Source: Pyrrhoderma lamaoense (taxonomy: Eukaryota > Basidiomycota > Agaricomycetes > Hymenochaetales > Hymenochaetaceae). Taken from it: a stretch of 64,000 nucleotides of DNA. The notes below the pieces were generated by a model. It saw only the letters and a list, made by a program, of their open reading frames with translations. It was not told the DNA's origin and did no database searches. Location: NCBI GenBank assembly GCA_002794735.1, contig NBAZ01000026.1:1-64000 (forward strand), given 5' to 3'. Below, in pieces: positions 23,894 to 35,954 of the stretch (the stretch's first letter is position 1; each line of letters starts with the position of its first letter). A program made the position numbers and the translations under genes.

Positions 23894-25073
23894 TATCAAA
23901 CACTTCAAACGATCAATTCAGAGTCTAGCGCTCATCAAAGTTGTACTCTTCTCCTCATCTCCTGTACTATCGGTTTTCTCATTCTTTTCCTCTGATTCAT
24001 GCATTCAAATCTCTTGTTACTGTTTCAACCCCCTTATTTTTTCTTCTTCTTCTTCCGCATATACTTTTTTTTTCTCCTTTTCTATTCCAACAAATGATTC
24101 TGCGTATACTTTTACATCGGCGCCCATCTGCTTTGCATCATGCTCTTTTTTCCTTCTTTTCCATATCTCCTATCCAACATCAACTCATACCATGCATCAT
24201 TTTTTCTTCTTCTATTTCTTCTCGCTCCATCTTGTACTGCTGTATCATCACATGAAATCTCTACATTACCGGTACACCTAAAAAAGTTTCCTTTTTTTCT
24301 CTCTCGAGATTCTCCTTTCACGTCATACTTTTTTCATCTTCTCCGCGACTCGCAAATAATCCATAGATCGGAGACTATGCATCATCACTAATAATCCCTC
24401 TATCTCGGACACTTGATATTCTTCTTTTTCATTCTTTTCTCCGTGACACATTATTCCTCTCTTCTATTGGGCGCTTCTTATTAGTACTTATAATCACTCT
24501 TTTTCTTTCTCTCCCCCCTTTGTGTTTTGTGTTTTTTTGTGTGGTTATTTGGACGTGTCTCGCGTGTATACTTTTTCTTGGGTCCCCCCTTCCCTTCTTT
24601 GTTACAAAGGGATGATAGGCTTTATCTTAGCACTAGTTTAGAAACTAGATATGATATTCTACAGAAAAAGAAAGAAAAAAAGAAACAAGAGAGAAGGGGA
24701 ACGGTTTGCCCCTTCTTTTTTGATTTGACAAACAAACAAAGAAAAAAAAAGCACAATTGTCCGATTCATATTAAATATACATATGTATGTATGATTATGT
24801 CTTTTAGTCCGAATAATGAGAAAATGATAGGGAATAAAATGGATTATCATTATAAGAAAAATCTAGATCAGTGAATGATGATTCCGATTTATGGGAATGG
24901 ATGGATAGGGATGGGATGAGTTAATGATGAGTTTTGATGAGACATGAATGCTACTTTTATTTTATTTTTATTTTGCTCTTAGAGAGAGAGAGCTGGGACT
25001 CCGATCGGGAGAGGGAGAGCATCGGACCTTTATCGTTTTTGTTTTGTAATTCATCTTAACATATATGTATGAC

Positions 25074-25096
25074 ACAGACACAGACACAGACACAGA
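25074..25096 (+). repeat. 6-bp tandem repeat (CAGACA)n
   Basis: Nearly four copies of a hexanucleotide. Confidence 0.8.
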
Positions 25097-26037
25097 ACCG
25101 TAGTAGATACGGCTCCGGGTAAGTTGGACCTAACAAGTTTTTTTTAAATTCTTTTTCTCAACTTACTTACTCATCTTGTAATATTTCGTCGTGTGAGTGA
25201 GTTTAGGTAGGGCGTTAGTAAGTAACGCACGGACAAGAAACCTATTTAGAAAGAAGTGAAGGGGGGGTGCGCGGTGTGCGGTGCGGACGTTCAGAGCTAT
25301 ATGATTACGATATAACTCATTAATGATGGTATACTAGTCATCATACGGGGGGAGGGGTGGGTTACATTTCCACACGTCTACCATTTGACTCCGGTTATGT
25401 TTATTTATTTATTTGTAAGTTTTCTTTTTTTGATGAGTGTGAGTTATCAGGTAGGGGATGATCACAAGTCTTCTTGCGAGATACATTTAAAAGAAGCTAA
25501 ATGATGATTAAGATGAAAAAAAAAACGAGATAAAGAGATGACTCTTGACTTGACTTGACTTATCGGGTTCCCCTAGATCCCTAAGTCATTGAATAATCTC
25601 GGAAAGGGGCGCTTGGCCCCCAATGATCTTAGTTATGATTAGTTTTTTCTAGTTAGTTCTGGGGAGGGGGGGAGGTTGTCAAACAACCTTGTTTTAAAAG
25701 AATTTGTCGAATTAGTTGTGCATGAGAATAAGTACGCGGGCATGTAGTTAGTAAGAGTTGGCTCTTTTCGAGAAAGTGAAAGAATAGAAGAGAAGACAAT
25801 TTAGATATTTGAAGGAGTTTAGGGAGTGACTCCTGAACTAGTAAGCACACGACCACAACCACATGCCATTACTAGAATGCGTGTATTCAATTAGTAGTTA
25901 ATAGAGGGTGTTCGCGATGCGATTGTTATAATTTATCTAATCGTAGCGACTCGACCACATCCATGTAACTGTATATGCGCTGACGGTTCATCTTCCCGAG
26001 AACCCCGCATAAACGGGAAGATTCGAGACACCTCCCT

Positions 26038-26059
26038 TTATTTTATTTTATTTTATTTT
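26038..26059 (+). repeat. 5-bp tandem repeat (TTTTA)n
   Basis: About four copies of a pentanucleotide. Confidence 0.8.
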
Positions 26060-26174
26060 CCAATTTATCAATTCAATTCATTTTTTCGGGTCCCTTCCCC
26101 ATCCCATTGTCCCACAAGTCCCACCCATACACACACCACGTCACACGTCATCCATCATTTTATCCCGTCACACT

Positions 26175-26187
26175 CCCCCCCCCCCCC
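26175..26187 (+). repeat. 13-base poly-C run
   Basis: Uninterrupted C run. Confidence 0.85.
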
Positions 26188-26386
26188 TCGGTCCTTCCCT
26201 CCGCTCCCCCACTCCTTGGCGGAGAGGAGCGGGATGAGGTTGTGTTACGTGTCACATTTATGTGTGTAGTAAAAATGGTAAATTTTGGGACAAGAGGGCT
26301 CCACAACTTTGAACTCGGGGGATGGTGTGGAAGTTTTAAAACGTTGATTATTTGATTAATTTCCACACACATATAAATATTAATTG

Positions 26387-26407
26387 ATTATTATTATTAT
26401 TATTATT
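26387..26407 (+). repeat. ATT trinucleotide repeat
   Basis: About seven copies. Confidence 0.85.
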
Positions 26408-26659
26408 TCTTTTCCGGAACAACACTTTATCCTGAATGAAATTTCCTTCTTTGAAATAAGTTTCGAGGACCACCCACCTAGGGGGACAAAGGATACTCGC
26501 TTTTAGAGTAAAGACTGGCGCCACATATTCCGTTTTCGAGCCTGGGGCCAAGTCACTTAGTCAGTTTCTTTTTCTCTCTCTCGTTCGGATCTCTTCCCAT
26601 CTAGATCTCAATTATCCTAGCATGTGTTTTGATCCACCCCATCCTAGAGCGCTCTCTTA

Positions 26660-26682
26660 TTACTAATACTAATACTAATACT
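26660..26682 (+). repeat. 6-bp tandem repeat (TACTAA)n
   Basis: Close to four copies of a hexanucleotide. Confidence 0.8.
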
Positions 26683-29600
26683 ATTTGAGTTATTTATTTG
26701 AGTTGTAATCGGAACTGGTCCCCATCTGTACAGACAGTATTACAATTACAAGTTAATTATAATATAATAACTCAAATAAATTATTGACGAATCTTCGTAA
26801 CACCCGACTTTTGCCCTCCCTAGGATTCTAGCATGGAGTGTATCATATAAAGAAAAAGTTGAAATTATTAGTATTATTTTACCGCAAAAGTAATTGCAGA
26901 ATACACTCAAACAACTAAATATACACGTAGTTGCTTTTATAACATCTTGATTAATTCCATAAATCATATACACCAGAGGGTTTTTTTTTGCATGTTCTTC
27001 CCCCACCTCCCCCTTTCTGTTCAGTTGCGTGGAAATGGGTTCTAGCTAGCACTATAACAGATTTAGGTAAGGATATCTCATTTCGTTGTGGGTGTGTACA
27101 TAAGGAGACACCTCAGATGCTACTGTTGCCACGATTGCGACAGATGCGGAAGGGGGGGAAGGGGAGTCGTATATAGTAAGTATACTAGTTATACCACACG
27201 ATCTTCTAACCCCTTCGTTTTCCTTTTTAAACCTGCGTGCGGGCCGCGTCTCATCCCTCCTTCCCTTCCAAGCCGCTACATGTGAAAAACAAAATTGACC
27301 TACCTCCTCTCTTCTCTTGATATATCCTAAAACGTTTTCCTTTTTTTTTCCTCAAAATGAGTGTGTTCGTTGATACATTCATACCCCCAAAGCATCCGTC
27401 CAGAGACTGGAGACTGAGCTCAAATAGGGGACCCAGGGAAGAAGCAAGAAGTAACCCCTCCTGTATCCTGTATCCTGTAACACGTCTCAAGAAATCGTAT
27501 ACGTATATGATATACTATATACTATAATATATACGCAAAAAAAGGAAAACGGTGTGCACGCACAACGTCACACAAACACTTCTGTGTGTGCGTGTGTGGC
27601 GCGATTCTATCCGTTTTTAGAACCGTAAACTGATATAAGGTATGAAGAAGAATGATGGATGGGACGTAGACACCCATATGCAACCCTACAGAAACCAGGT
27701 CTTCTATTTTGTTGTTATTGTTGCGCTATTGTCGTTGTGTGCGTCATCAAAGTTGATGATCTAGCACATTGTACATTGTACATGTATGTACACTCTCCAG
27801 AAGGATAATGCAACAAAAAAAATATACGTTGGAAAGGTAATTTGATCGAGAGATCCAAAATAATAACAATAAAAAACGGGAGTTGAAATCTCTGATACAC
27901 AGACTTAAAGGTTGTCAGGGGAGGGTTATAATTAGTAGAAGAGGAAGATGTCTAAAGCGGGGCGTTGTTGTCTCAAGTTACCAGAGTTCACTTCTGGCAA
28001 TCATTATACACGAAACATGGTAATTAGTAATTTATGTACATGTACATTCTTATCGTACTTGTTACTTGTAAAAGCTCTGACGCGGAAAGCTTATAATTCA
28101 GCATCATTATCATATGTATAAATCACTGGACTCGAGATCGGGCTCTACGGCGTTTACAACACTCTTGTTCCAAACATAAAGTATTAATTAATCATTTGAT
28201 CAGTCAACTCGAAGAGAGGGGAACTTTATAAGCTGACTTCATTATTTTCCTAAAGATGTACTTTTAATCACCTATCCGTGACCTGTCCTGTCACTTCTAA
28301 ATTAATATAATAAGAAAATCTATTGTTAGATCAGCTCTTGTTTTATAATGGTGAGTGCCAGCCTCCAAACACCTCCCTCCCAAATCAAAGTACTAATATT
28401 AATCAGAGACGATGATAGCCGTACCTCTTTTCTTTAATCATCAAGAAACACGAGATACATAACAATCTTCATTCTTCTGACATTCATTCATCGTCTCGAT
28501 AGTCAATTTTTTCCCCCCTTACATTCTTTAAATTACCTTGCTAAAATGCGAAAATTGATCGGGAAATAAGAGTCCCTTATAGGAGTATAGTGTCTCTGAG
28601 TTCTCCCCTAACTCACAAGCTTACATCTTCCAACCTTTCGATCATTAATAGCTTAGTCGAGTTGTTCAAGTTGAGACTTGATAATCTACCAGAAGAATTG
28701 TGAAATTAAGTAAGTAGGAGAAGGGGGTGTTAAGAAGGTTAAAAAATATACTTTTGTACGTTATGTCATCCTAGACGAGCAGAGCGCGAGCAGAATAAGA
28801 TAAATTATCACCTGGGTGCGTTTGTGTCATATGAAAGTGTTTTAGTCGTCCTTGTCTATCTGTAGAAAAGGGGGAGTATCAAACGAGAGAGAGATTGCTC
28901 GGCTCGACCATTTTCCCGTACCACCAGAAACTCAAAAAAGTAAGTATCACTCGACACTTGATTTTATACTCACAAGATCTAGTTCTTTCACTTTGAATAT
29001 TTTTTTCTTTTGAATCATGAAAGCGAAGATAACAGCACTCTCCTAAATTAATAATTGACCATGATCGAGTCTTGGGGGGAGGTATGCGACTATCTGGAAT
29101 ATTCGAAACTACATGAGGCAAAGGCAGGATCTAAGTAGTATCGGAAGCATCTTGTTATGAATCAGATCCCTGCGATTGAATAATAGCTCAGGGTTTTCAT
29201 AACTCTTTTCCTTGTTAAGCTGTAACTTAGTATTAGTGTACACGTTGTATACACGATTTCGTCGAGAAAAGTGTTATCGGTACGAACATCAGATATCTTG
29301 GGGGTGAATAGGACCCACGAGATTATACCATTCTGAATAGCATAGAGACAGGCTTTGAAGATAGGGCGTATATAGAACGGAGAGGAGAGGGAGAAGGGGT
29401 TGATTAAGGTACGGAGTAGAAGACGTTTAAGGAAGGGGGATCTATTTATAATATGAGAGAGATGATGATGATCAAGCGGAGTTTGTAGCCGAATGCCCAT
29501 TTTGGCATGTCCGACGGCTACTTAAATGCGCATTCAGTTCATCTCCCCCGTACGTTTCCTTCAAAGTTTCCCCCTTTTTTTTCTTCCTTTTCACACTTTT

Positions 29601-29685
29601 ACCTCTTCGCAGCAGGGCGCAGCACGTTGTCAGAGAAAGGAGTCGGACTATAATTGACTAGCAAAAGAGCAGACAGAAAGCAACG

Positions 29686-31599
29686 ATGAGTCCCTCAAGT
29701 CATCAACCGGCGCCGACGACCATGCAGATTGCATCGGTCGTCTCATTTTATATGGGTGCTGCTCTGGTCATGGTCTTCGTCAACAAAGCCGTGCTTAACT
29801 CGTCGCCTGATCTTCCCCTCCTTTTCCTCTTCATTCAGCTCATCATAGCCGTCTTTCTTCTCCATCTTTCTGCTCTTCTGTCCCCAAGATCGAAATCCCT
29901 CGACTTGACTTTGCTACTGCGAAAAAACTTGCTCCTGTTATAATCGTGAATATCGTCGGTCTTGTGTTCAATACTCTTTGCTTGCGTGATGTCGAAGCAA
30001 GCTTTTTCCAGGTACGAAGCATTTCTCTTTCATTATCTACCATCTGTGCTAAATCTTATAATGTAAAGATTGCTCGCGGGATGACTTTACCGTTAACAAT
30101 CGGTGTTTCTTCCTTCGCCACGCGGTCTTCACCGTCCGTTCGTGTCCTGATCGCTGCCGGGATTGTTACAATCGGGTTTCTCGTCGGCGTAACCCCACCT
30201 TCGTTTTCCTCACTCTCATTTTCATTGACACCGGCATCCTTGGTCGGAGCAGTCTCAGGCGCTACGCATTCTCCGGGACTCATCTCTCTCATCTACGGTC
30301 TCTTCTCTGCCCTCTTCATCGCCATTCACTCCGTCCTCATCAAATCTTCGCTCCCACATTGCTCCGGAAGTACAATCCAACTCGCTTACTGGACAAACTT
30401 GGGTTCTGCGGCCCTTCTTGCTCCGTTTGTTCTGTTAAAGGGAGAACCCTTCCGTGTTATGGAACTTCTCGCGGAGGCTCTGGAGGCCAACAGTGGAATG
30501 GACACGTTTTCTTCTGGGGAAGTATCGTTACTGGTATTTTTGGGTTCTTGCTTTGCGTTGCTGGCTTGTTGAGCATCAAGGTTACCAGCCCGATCACGCA
30601 TATGTTCTCAAGTGTGAGTTTTCTTAAACTTTTAGTTCATGTTGCCATATCTGGGGAGATTGTATGCGCCACTATGAACACGCGTGCCCTTGAACTCGAG
30701 GTCTTTGCATGGAAGCACCTCTTACCGCTGAAGTGATTTGCTCCTATTTCGATCTACAAAATGGGGTTATTTTATACCTCATAGGTGCAGCTTAAACTCC
30801 ATACGGTTATTTCTCGACGTCTTCTGAGGACCTTGAACTTCTCAGCCCTAAGCATATGTCAACTGTAATATATCAGCGATAGCTTCTTATTCTGATTCAA
30901 ACCGTCGGCTTCACGCTGCTTTCTTGTTGTTGCCTATAATCTCCGCTTTAACGTGCTTTTCGTGTACCTGAAACATCCGTATACTGATTCAAATTTATCT
31001 CTTCTTCACAGGCGGCGCGCTCCGTTCTACAAACGCTCCTCGGCGTTGGGCTTTTTGGAGATTTGCTCACTGTGTAAGTCATCCCTTTTCTATTACTTAT
31101 ATGCTTTCGTCGCCGTTGGTTACCGTTGGTTTTGTCCGATTTATGGTCTCCTCGGGCTGGCTAAAAAAGTACACTTCGTTGTTATCGGCCTTCATTTAGC
31201 CATGTGTTAGATTGTGGCATAGGTTGCCACTCTACTACGACGAATCATATCTCCAGAGGTTATTTAAATGTATAATACTTGACTATTATACAATTCCCTA
31301 TCCGAGCTGCTTTCCGTTTCTGCATATACATGTTATACTAATCTATATCACTTCGTTTTCTTAGAAATCGGGCCCTCTCTATCTTCGTCATTCTTCTTGG
31401 AACCATGTACTATACATGGGCGAAACATGTTGAAGGGCTACAACGCAATGCTTCTTCCGGGGAATCCTCAGCCCAAGCTATAGGTTTGAAGGAACGCGAC
31501 CTTGAACGAGGCTACGAGAGATTACCAACAGTACAAGAGGAAGATGCCGATGTTCTTTTTGATGCTGAAAAGGATGAACGTCCAGGAAGACGCGATTAA
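29686..31599 (+). CDS. SLC35-type nucleotide-sugar transporter, GDP-fucose/GDP-mannose transporter-like (two frameshifts)
   Basis: Four exons: 29686-30011, 30069-30613, 31012-31073 and 31365-31599. The product would be about 389 aa with ten membrane segments. Conserved family features are visible: F-V-N-K-A-V-L-N in TM1, N-T-L-C-L-R-D-V-E-A-S-F-F-Q, R-G-M-T-L-P-L-T-I, I-H-S-V-L-I-K-S-S-L and V-T-S-P-I-T-H-M-F-S-S. The last is close to the SLC35C (GDP-fucose) motif, so a Golgi GDP-sugar antiporter is likely. The acidic C-terminal tail (about 60 residues) is cytosolic. The reading frame breaks twice, at 29880-29890 and at 30490-30505. Each break is cured by one added base, and the exon lengths then sum to an exact multiple of three. 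The last two introns, 398 and 291 nt, are far longer than the others in this window. Confidence 0.85.
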
Positions 31600-32999
31600 T
31601 CGTATAATACAGTTCAATCCCGAACGTATCTAGGTCCAATACTCAATGCTCGTTGGTACAGGAAAAGGTCTCGACTGCCCCCGACCTTTTCTCTTTTTTA
31701 GTCTCTATCTTTTTCTCTATTACTCATTTTTTTGGGATCTTAAGTTGTTGCATCGGACTTAAATTATTTAATTCATTGATTAGCATGGACTCCACACACA
31801 GGGCGCACCCTCATAGTTCTAATGATGCTGTTTTATGCACCCCATGTAACTCATCCTTGACCCTCCCCACCCTTTCGCTTTCTTCATTTCTTCTTCCTGT
31901 TATCGATCTTGACATCTTGACTCATGAAAAGTATCCGCTCATTTTATTCCAATACAATTGTTGTCTTACCAGTTAGCCCCCTCATACAAATTTTTTCTTC
32001 TTGATCTGTTTTGCTGTGTCCTTGATATTCGATGTGAATGATGTGCTTGCAATAGAACCTTGCTTCAACCTGCCTTAAGACTTCAATTGACCCGAACTCT
32101 ATGAAAGTACACCTTTTCCAATACTGAATCATGAGACTTATCGGAACTGTGCTTGATTAAACGTATGAATTAATTTGCTTACTTAAGGGGGTGTTTGATG
32201 TTTTGGAGCTTTGCTCTATAACCCTTAATTTATGTATAAACCCCTATCATTCTTACGTGTCAGTTACAATTGAAATACTTACAGCAAACCGCCTGGTTAC
32301 AAAAGTTGCTTTCAGCAGGTTTCAAAACTCTATTCTCATGGATTTTGAGTCAATACCAGCCTGACCAAGTCCCCTCTTTCTTATCAATTAAGTCACGATG
32401 ACCAGTGCTCTCAAACTTTTTTTCTTCTGTGCTGCGGTGTACCTGAAAATGATATCAACGTGGCTGCAATTCCGGAAGTCATGTACTGAGCCGGCCACTT
32501 CAAGTAATCCATTAAGTAACATATTATCTTACTTTTACTGCAAAGTGAACAAGTGAACAAAAGGCGCTTTCAACAACGTAGTTATTGACGTCATTTCCTC
32601 TTTGTGTATTGTACCCAACTGGTCCGGATATCGAAAATAGAAAAAACCCCATCGTTCCAATTTTTATTTGATGTAGGAGCAACATGCCCCGTCTTAAAGG
32701 CTCTATAATCGCCTTTTTGGTATTTTCGACACCACCACTCATTTGATGGCTCCTACATCATTATCCACTCGAAAGACGTCACTGGATAGATGAAGCTGAG
32801 TTGAGACATCCATTATTAATAGGTCTAGCTCTGAGGATGAGCTATGATAAAGATACTTTAAATACTTGACTTGTGCATAGTTTGTTTTTCCTGTCTTAAC
32901 CCAGCTTCTCTGTCTCAACCGATTCTTGTCATATACCGGTCTCTCTTATCACCCATCCTCCCGCCCTTCGCTTCCTTCTCCCTTTGTCCAATAAAAAAC
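31600..32999. other. Intergenic, nothing recognised
   Basis: Pyrimidine-rich stretches just before 33000 fit a promoter/leader of the next gene. Open frames at 31653-31976 and 32742-32524 have no family features. Confidence 0.55.
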
Positions 33000-33420
33000 A
33001 TGTCTCAAGCTCCATCTCGTTCCCCGTCAGTTGAACCTGCACCAGCTCCTGCCCTCAACAACAACAACAGTCACGTAGAGGCGCAGTCGTACTTCAAGGA
33101 GCATATCTGCAAGCGAGTCTGATTCCCCACGTCGTCACAACAACAACAACAACAACAACAACAACCGTAGACGGGGCGGAAAAAAACAGAGAGGACTACC
33201 AGGCATCGAAGACTTTGATAGAGAAGTCAGAGGTCAATACGGTACTCCAACACTCACCAGACCTCTCCCGGGCGTAGACGAATTCGACGAAGTCGTCCGT
33301 GGGGGACAGCAGAAGGAAGATAAGAAGGATACTTTAAAGTTAAGGCTGGACTTGAACCTCGATGTTGCTATCGAGTTGAAGGCAAAGGTTCATGGAGACG
33401 TCACTCTCTCTTTGTTGTGA
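33000..33420 (+). CDS. Small protein with Asn-rich linker and conserved-looking C-terminus
   Basis: From ATG 33000, a 49-nt intron at 33030-33078 (GT-AG, phase 0) joins a short first exon to a frame that runs to the TGA at 33420, giving 123 aa. The N-terminal half is Ser/Arg-rich and is followed by a run of nine Asn encoded by the CAA/AAC repeat at 33136-33166 and a basic R-R-R-G-G-K-K patch, a possible nuclear signal. The C-terminus L-R-L-D-L-N-L-D-V-A-I-E-L-K-A-K-V is amphipathic and resembles a short beta-type tail I associate with small conserved fungal proteins of unknown function. Without the intron the first frame stops at 33122 and the second lacks a start. The exact splice is inferred. 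Confidence 0.5.
33136..33166 (+). repeat. CAA trinucleotide repeat
   Basis: About ten copies, read in the gene as AAC and coding for poly-Asn. Confidence 0.85.
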
Positions 33421-33843
33421 GTAAACTTTCTCAAAAGTTGTATTTGTATAGTAGAAGTCCAAGTATTAAACTCACTGTAGAAACTAGGGAATTTTAACAG
33501 TGCTTGAATGGATTGTATACCGAAGCGTTTACACGAGGAGATAGGACTGTTTTTTTTGTTTTCGTTCTTGCTCTTCTTCTTTCTTTCTCTTTTTTGTAGA
33601 ATTCGTTATTTTAATGTCTTTTTATCCCTCGAGTGTACCAGACTTTCACAAAATGCTTTACGAGTTTCCGTTGGTGACAAAAGTTATTCTTGCTTCATTT
33701 GTATCTGTTCTTTGTTATACATCCTGTAGTTTCCTGTACTTACAAATCTGAACTAAATAGTGAATGAGATATGAAAAAAAAAATTCGCTTTTCAATATCA
33801 GACAAATTCAAAATTTTTCAAAATTTTCCAAAGGTCGATCTAT

Positions 33844-35125
33844 TCAAAGCCGAGCTGATTTTGCTTCAAACTCATTACCTTCTCCTAATAAAGCGCTTAG
33901 CGCTAGTTCGGGTTCTTCCCAATGGATCTGAATGAGAAGTGTAAGAATATCATGATGGGAAATGGAAGAATTCGTACATACATAATGGTTTGCACCTCTT
34001 ATACGAACGAATTCGATTTCTCTGGCTTGTTTCCCTATCTTTGATGCTTCTTGTATTTCATCCTTCAAGGACCAGTATGCGAAGGGTGTTTCCCATATCG
34101 ATCGATCACACCAGACCCATCTCAGTTTCACAGATTCCCAGCCCTTCTTCAGATTCTTTGATGGATCATCGGACGTTTGAACTTGACTCGTAGGGAATAT
34201 TGCGGCCTTCCTGATCTGTTCGAACATACCGTACTTCACGCCAAACATAACTAGAATGGCATCACATCCGTCTAAATCGCCAGGAGACGGATATAGGCAT
34301 GCATCAACATCTTCTTGAGACATAGTCATAATAGTCGGGGGAGGGTCAGACAAAGCGTTACGGAGCTCGAGTTCTGCTGGAGATTCTCCATGGACATAGT
34401 ATCCGCTAACCCAAGACGGAAATACCTTGATTCTTTCCTCAGGTGAAAGGGAGGGATGAAAAAGTGGATTGAATCCGTTAGGAGGTGGGGCATATCCAGC
34501 AACCACGGCGGGGGAGTCTGATTAGATAAAAAAAAATAAGTTGGATAACTTGTACAGGAACTTCCAATTTCAAGTTGTACATACCGTATGCTGTCAGACT
34601 ACGAATGTATGCCGTCAGAGGGACTTCACCCACGGGAAAAAGAGGTGCAAAGGCCAAAAGAGACAAGACCCATAGAGAACCCAAAGACCACCCTGAAATT
34701 GTTATACCACCTTCTTGCGGTATTTTCTCAGACTTAATGAAGGCTTCCAAGAAATTGTAGAATTCCCTGGCACGTTGCTTCATGAATTCTTCTAATGTGG
34801 GTCTCGATTTGGGAGATTCCATGATGAACGTTATCATCTGTTGAAGTTCTTCACTATTATAGGGGCTCGATCCCGGATAGCCTCTTCTGTTAACCAGTAC
34901 AATACGAGCATTGTGTTTTTCGGCGAAAGGTAAAAGACGAGCAAAGACGCCTTATCGATACGGTAAGCAGAATACTTTGTGATAGAACTTAGAGATCGTA
35001 TATTTACCGGATTGCCATGCATAGCCATGTACAATCATCAGAGTCGTGTAGTTACCCCCTGAGGACGGTGGACCAGTATCATGGATGCCGAAAGGCTCAT
35101 GTTTGACCATAGTGAGTTTAGACAT
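33844..35125 (-). CDS. Alpha/beta-hydrolase fold protein
   Basis: Three exons, 35125-35008, 34950-34585 and 34517-33844, are in phase and give 385 aa. Fold landmarks: L-M-I-V-H-G-Y-A-W-Q-S-G (strand beta3 with the H-G oxyanion turn), N-R-R-G-Y-P-G-S-S, and the nucleophile elbow G-W-S-L-G-S. A late H in R-G-A-N-H-Y-V is a good candidate for the catalytic His. The acid residue is probably in the segment around W-V-W-C-D-R-S. No signal peptide, so it is likely intracellular. Substrate is unknown: esterase, epoxide hydrolase or thioesterase activity are all possible. In-frame ATGs at 35146 and 35113 are alternative starts. It is divergent from the exonuclease-like gene at 35955. Confidence 0.85.
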
Positions 35126-35146
35126 GATAAACGATGTTCGTAGCAA

Positions 35147-35954
35147 GTGCGTAGTTAGTGGGCACCCTTTTTACCAAGCCTCACCTTTAAATGAGTTCTT
35201 TGTATATTTGGTTCCATTGTATGTCAGAATGGATGACATTGGTATCACCTCTTTACATGATGCTGGACGCCCGAAGTCCTCATCAATAACGGAACTTTGA
35301 ATCCGTTTATAGATAGTTTTTCACATTATCAGCTACTCTGAAGCGAAATGAAAGAGTCAGAGCCTTTGAGCTGGTACCATTTCTGTTTCTACCTGATAAG
35401 TAAACTTTAATAGACTTATCACGAGCATGAGGATTGTCTGAAGAAAAGGCGCTTGAACGGGAATGTTAAACAGATAAAAATAGTACATGAGAAAAATGAT
35501 TACGTAAACGCTCATTTAGAATTGCCTTGGGACTTGGGTTATGACAGGGGGTGTCATGCACTATAATTCTCCATACGAAACTTGAACTTATTCACGTACC
35601 AAAGTATATTGAAGGATGCCCGTTGTGCATGTGCTATTATATCCGAATCTTCTGAAGCAGAAATCAAGGCGGATGACCAACGAAAGATTCCATTTTTGCT
35701 ATACGCACCCATCAGTTATCTACTTTTCGTTAACTAATTTCGCTTTCCTTCTTCAATGGGAGCTTAACTTAAAATACAACTATGTCAAATAGGCGCCGTA
35801 TCACTTTAAGCTCTGTATTGACGCTCGTACAAAATGGTTCTTGTACACAAGTTTTCGTAGTCCACCTACCCTAAAGTGAGAGGTTCTGAATACACTAGTC
35901 TCATATAAAGATATACTCTTTGCACTGCAAGATGGTTCGCTATACTTTGAAACG
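35147..35954. other. Divergent intergenic region
   Basis: About 0.8 kb between two divergent genes, expected to hold both promoters. No convincing motif or further gene seen. Confidence 0.55.

Larger units (their letters stand above)
23894..29685. other. 5.8-kb gene-poor region downstream of the cyclin gene
   Basis: The first 700 bases are strongly pyrimidine-rich on the plus strand and may be a long 3' UTR. Beyond that I see only simple repeats and A/T-rich DNA. Open frames are short and lysine-, serine- or phenylalanine-rich, as expected from biased composition. A TA-rich block lies at 27500-27535 and a short palindromic TGTACA cluster at about 27765-27795. Confidence 0.6.

Noticed and set aside
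24112..24391. Frames downstream of the cyclin gene
   Set aside because: Phe/Ser-rich or Lys/Arg-rich frames caused by a pyrimidine-rich strand.
29853..30503. Two 38-nt mini-introns in the transporter gene that would also restore the frame
   Set aside because: GT-AG pairs of 38 nt exist at both breaks, but removing them deletes well-conserved transmembrane and loop residues. One-base losses explain the data better.
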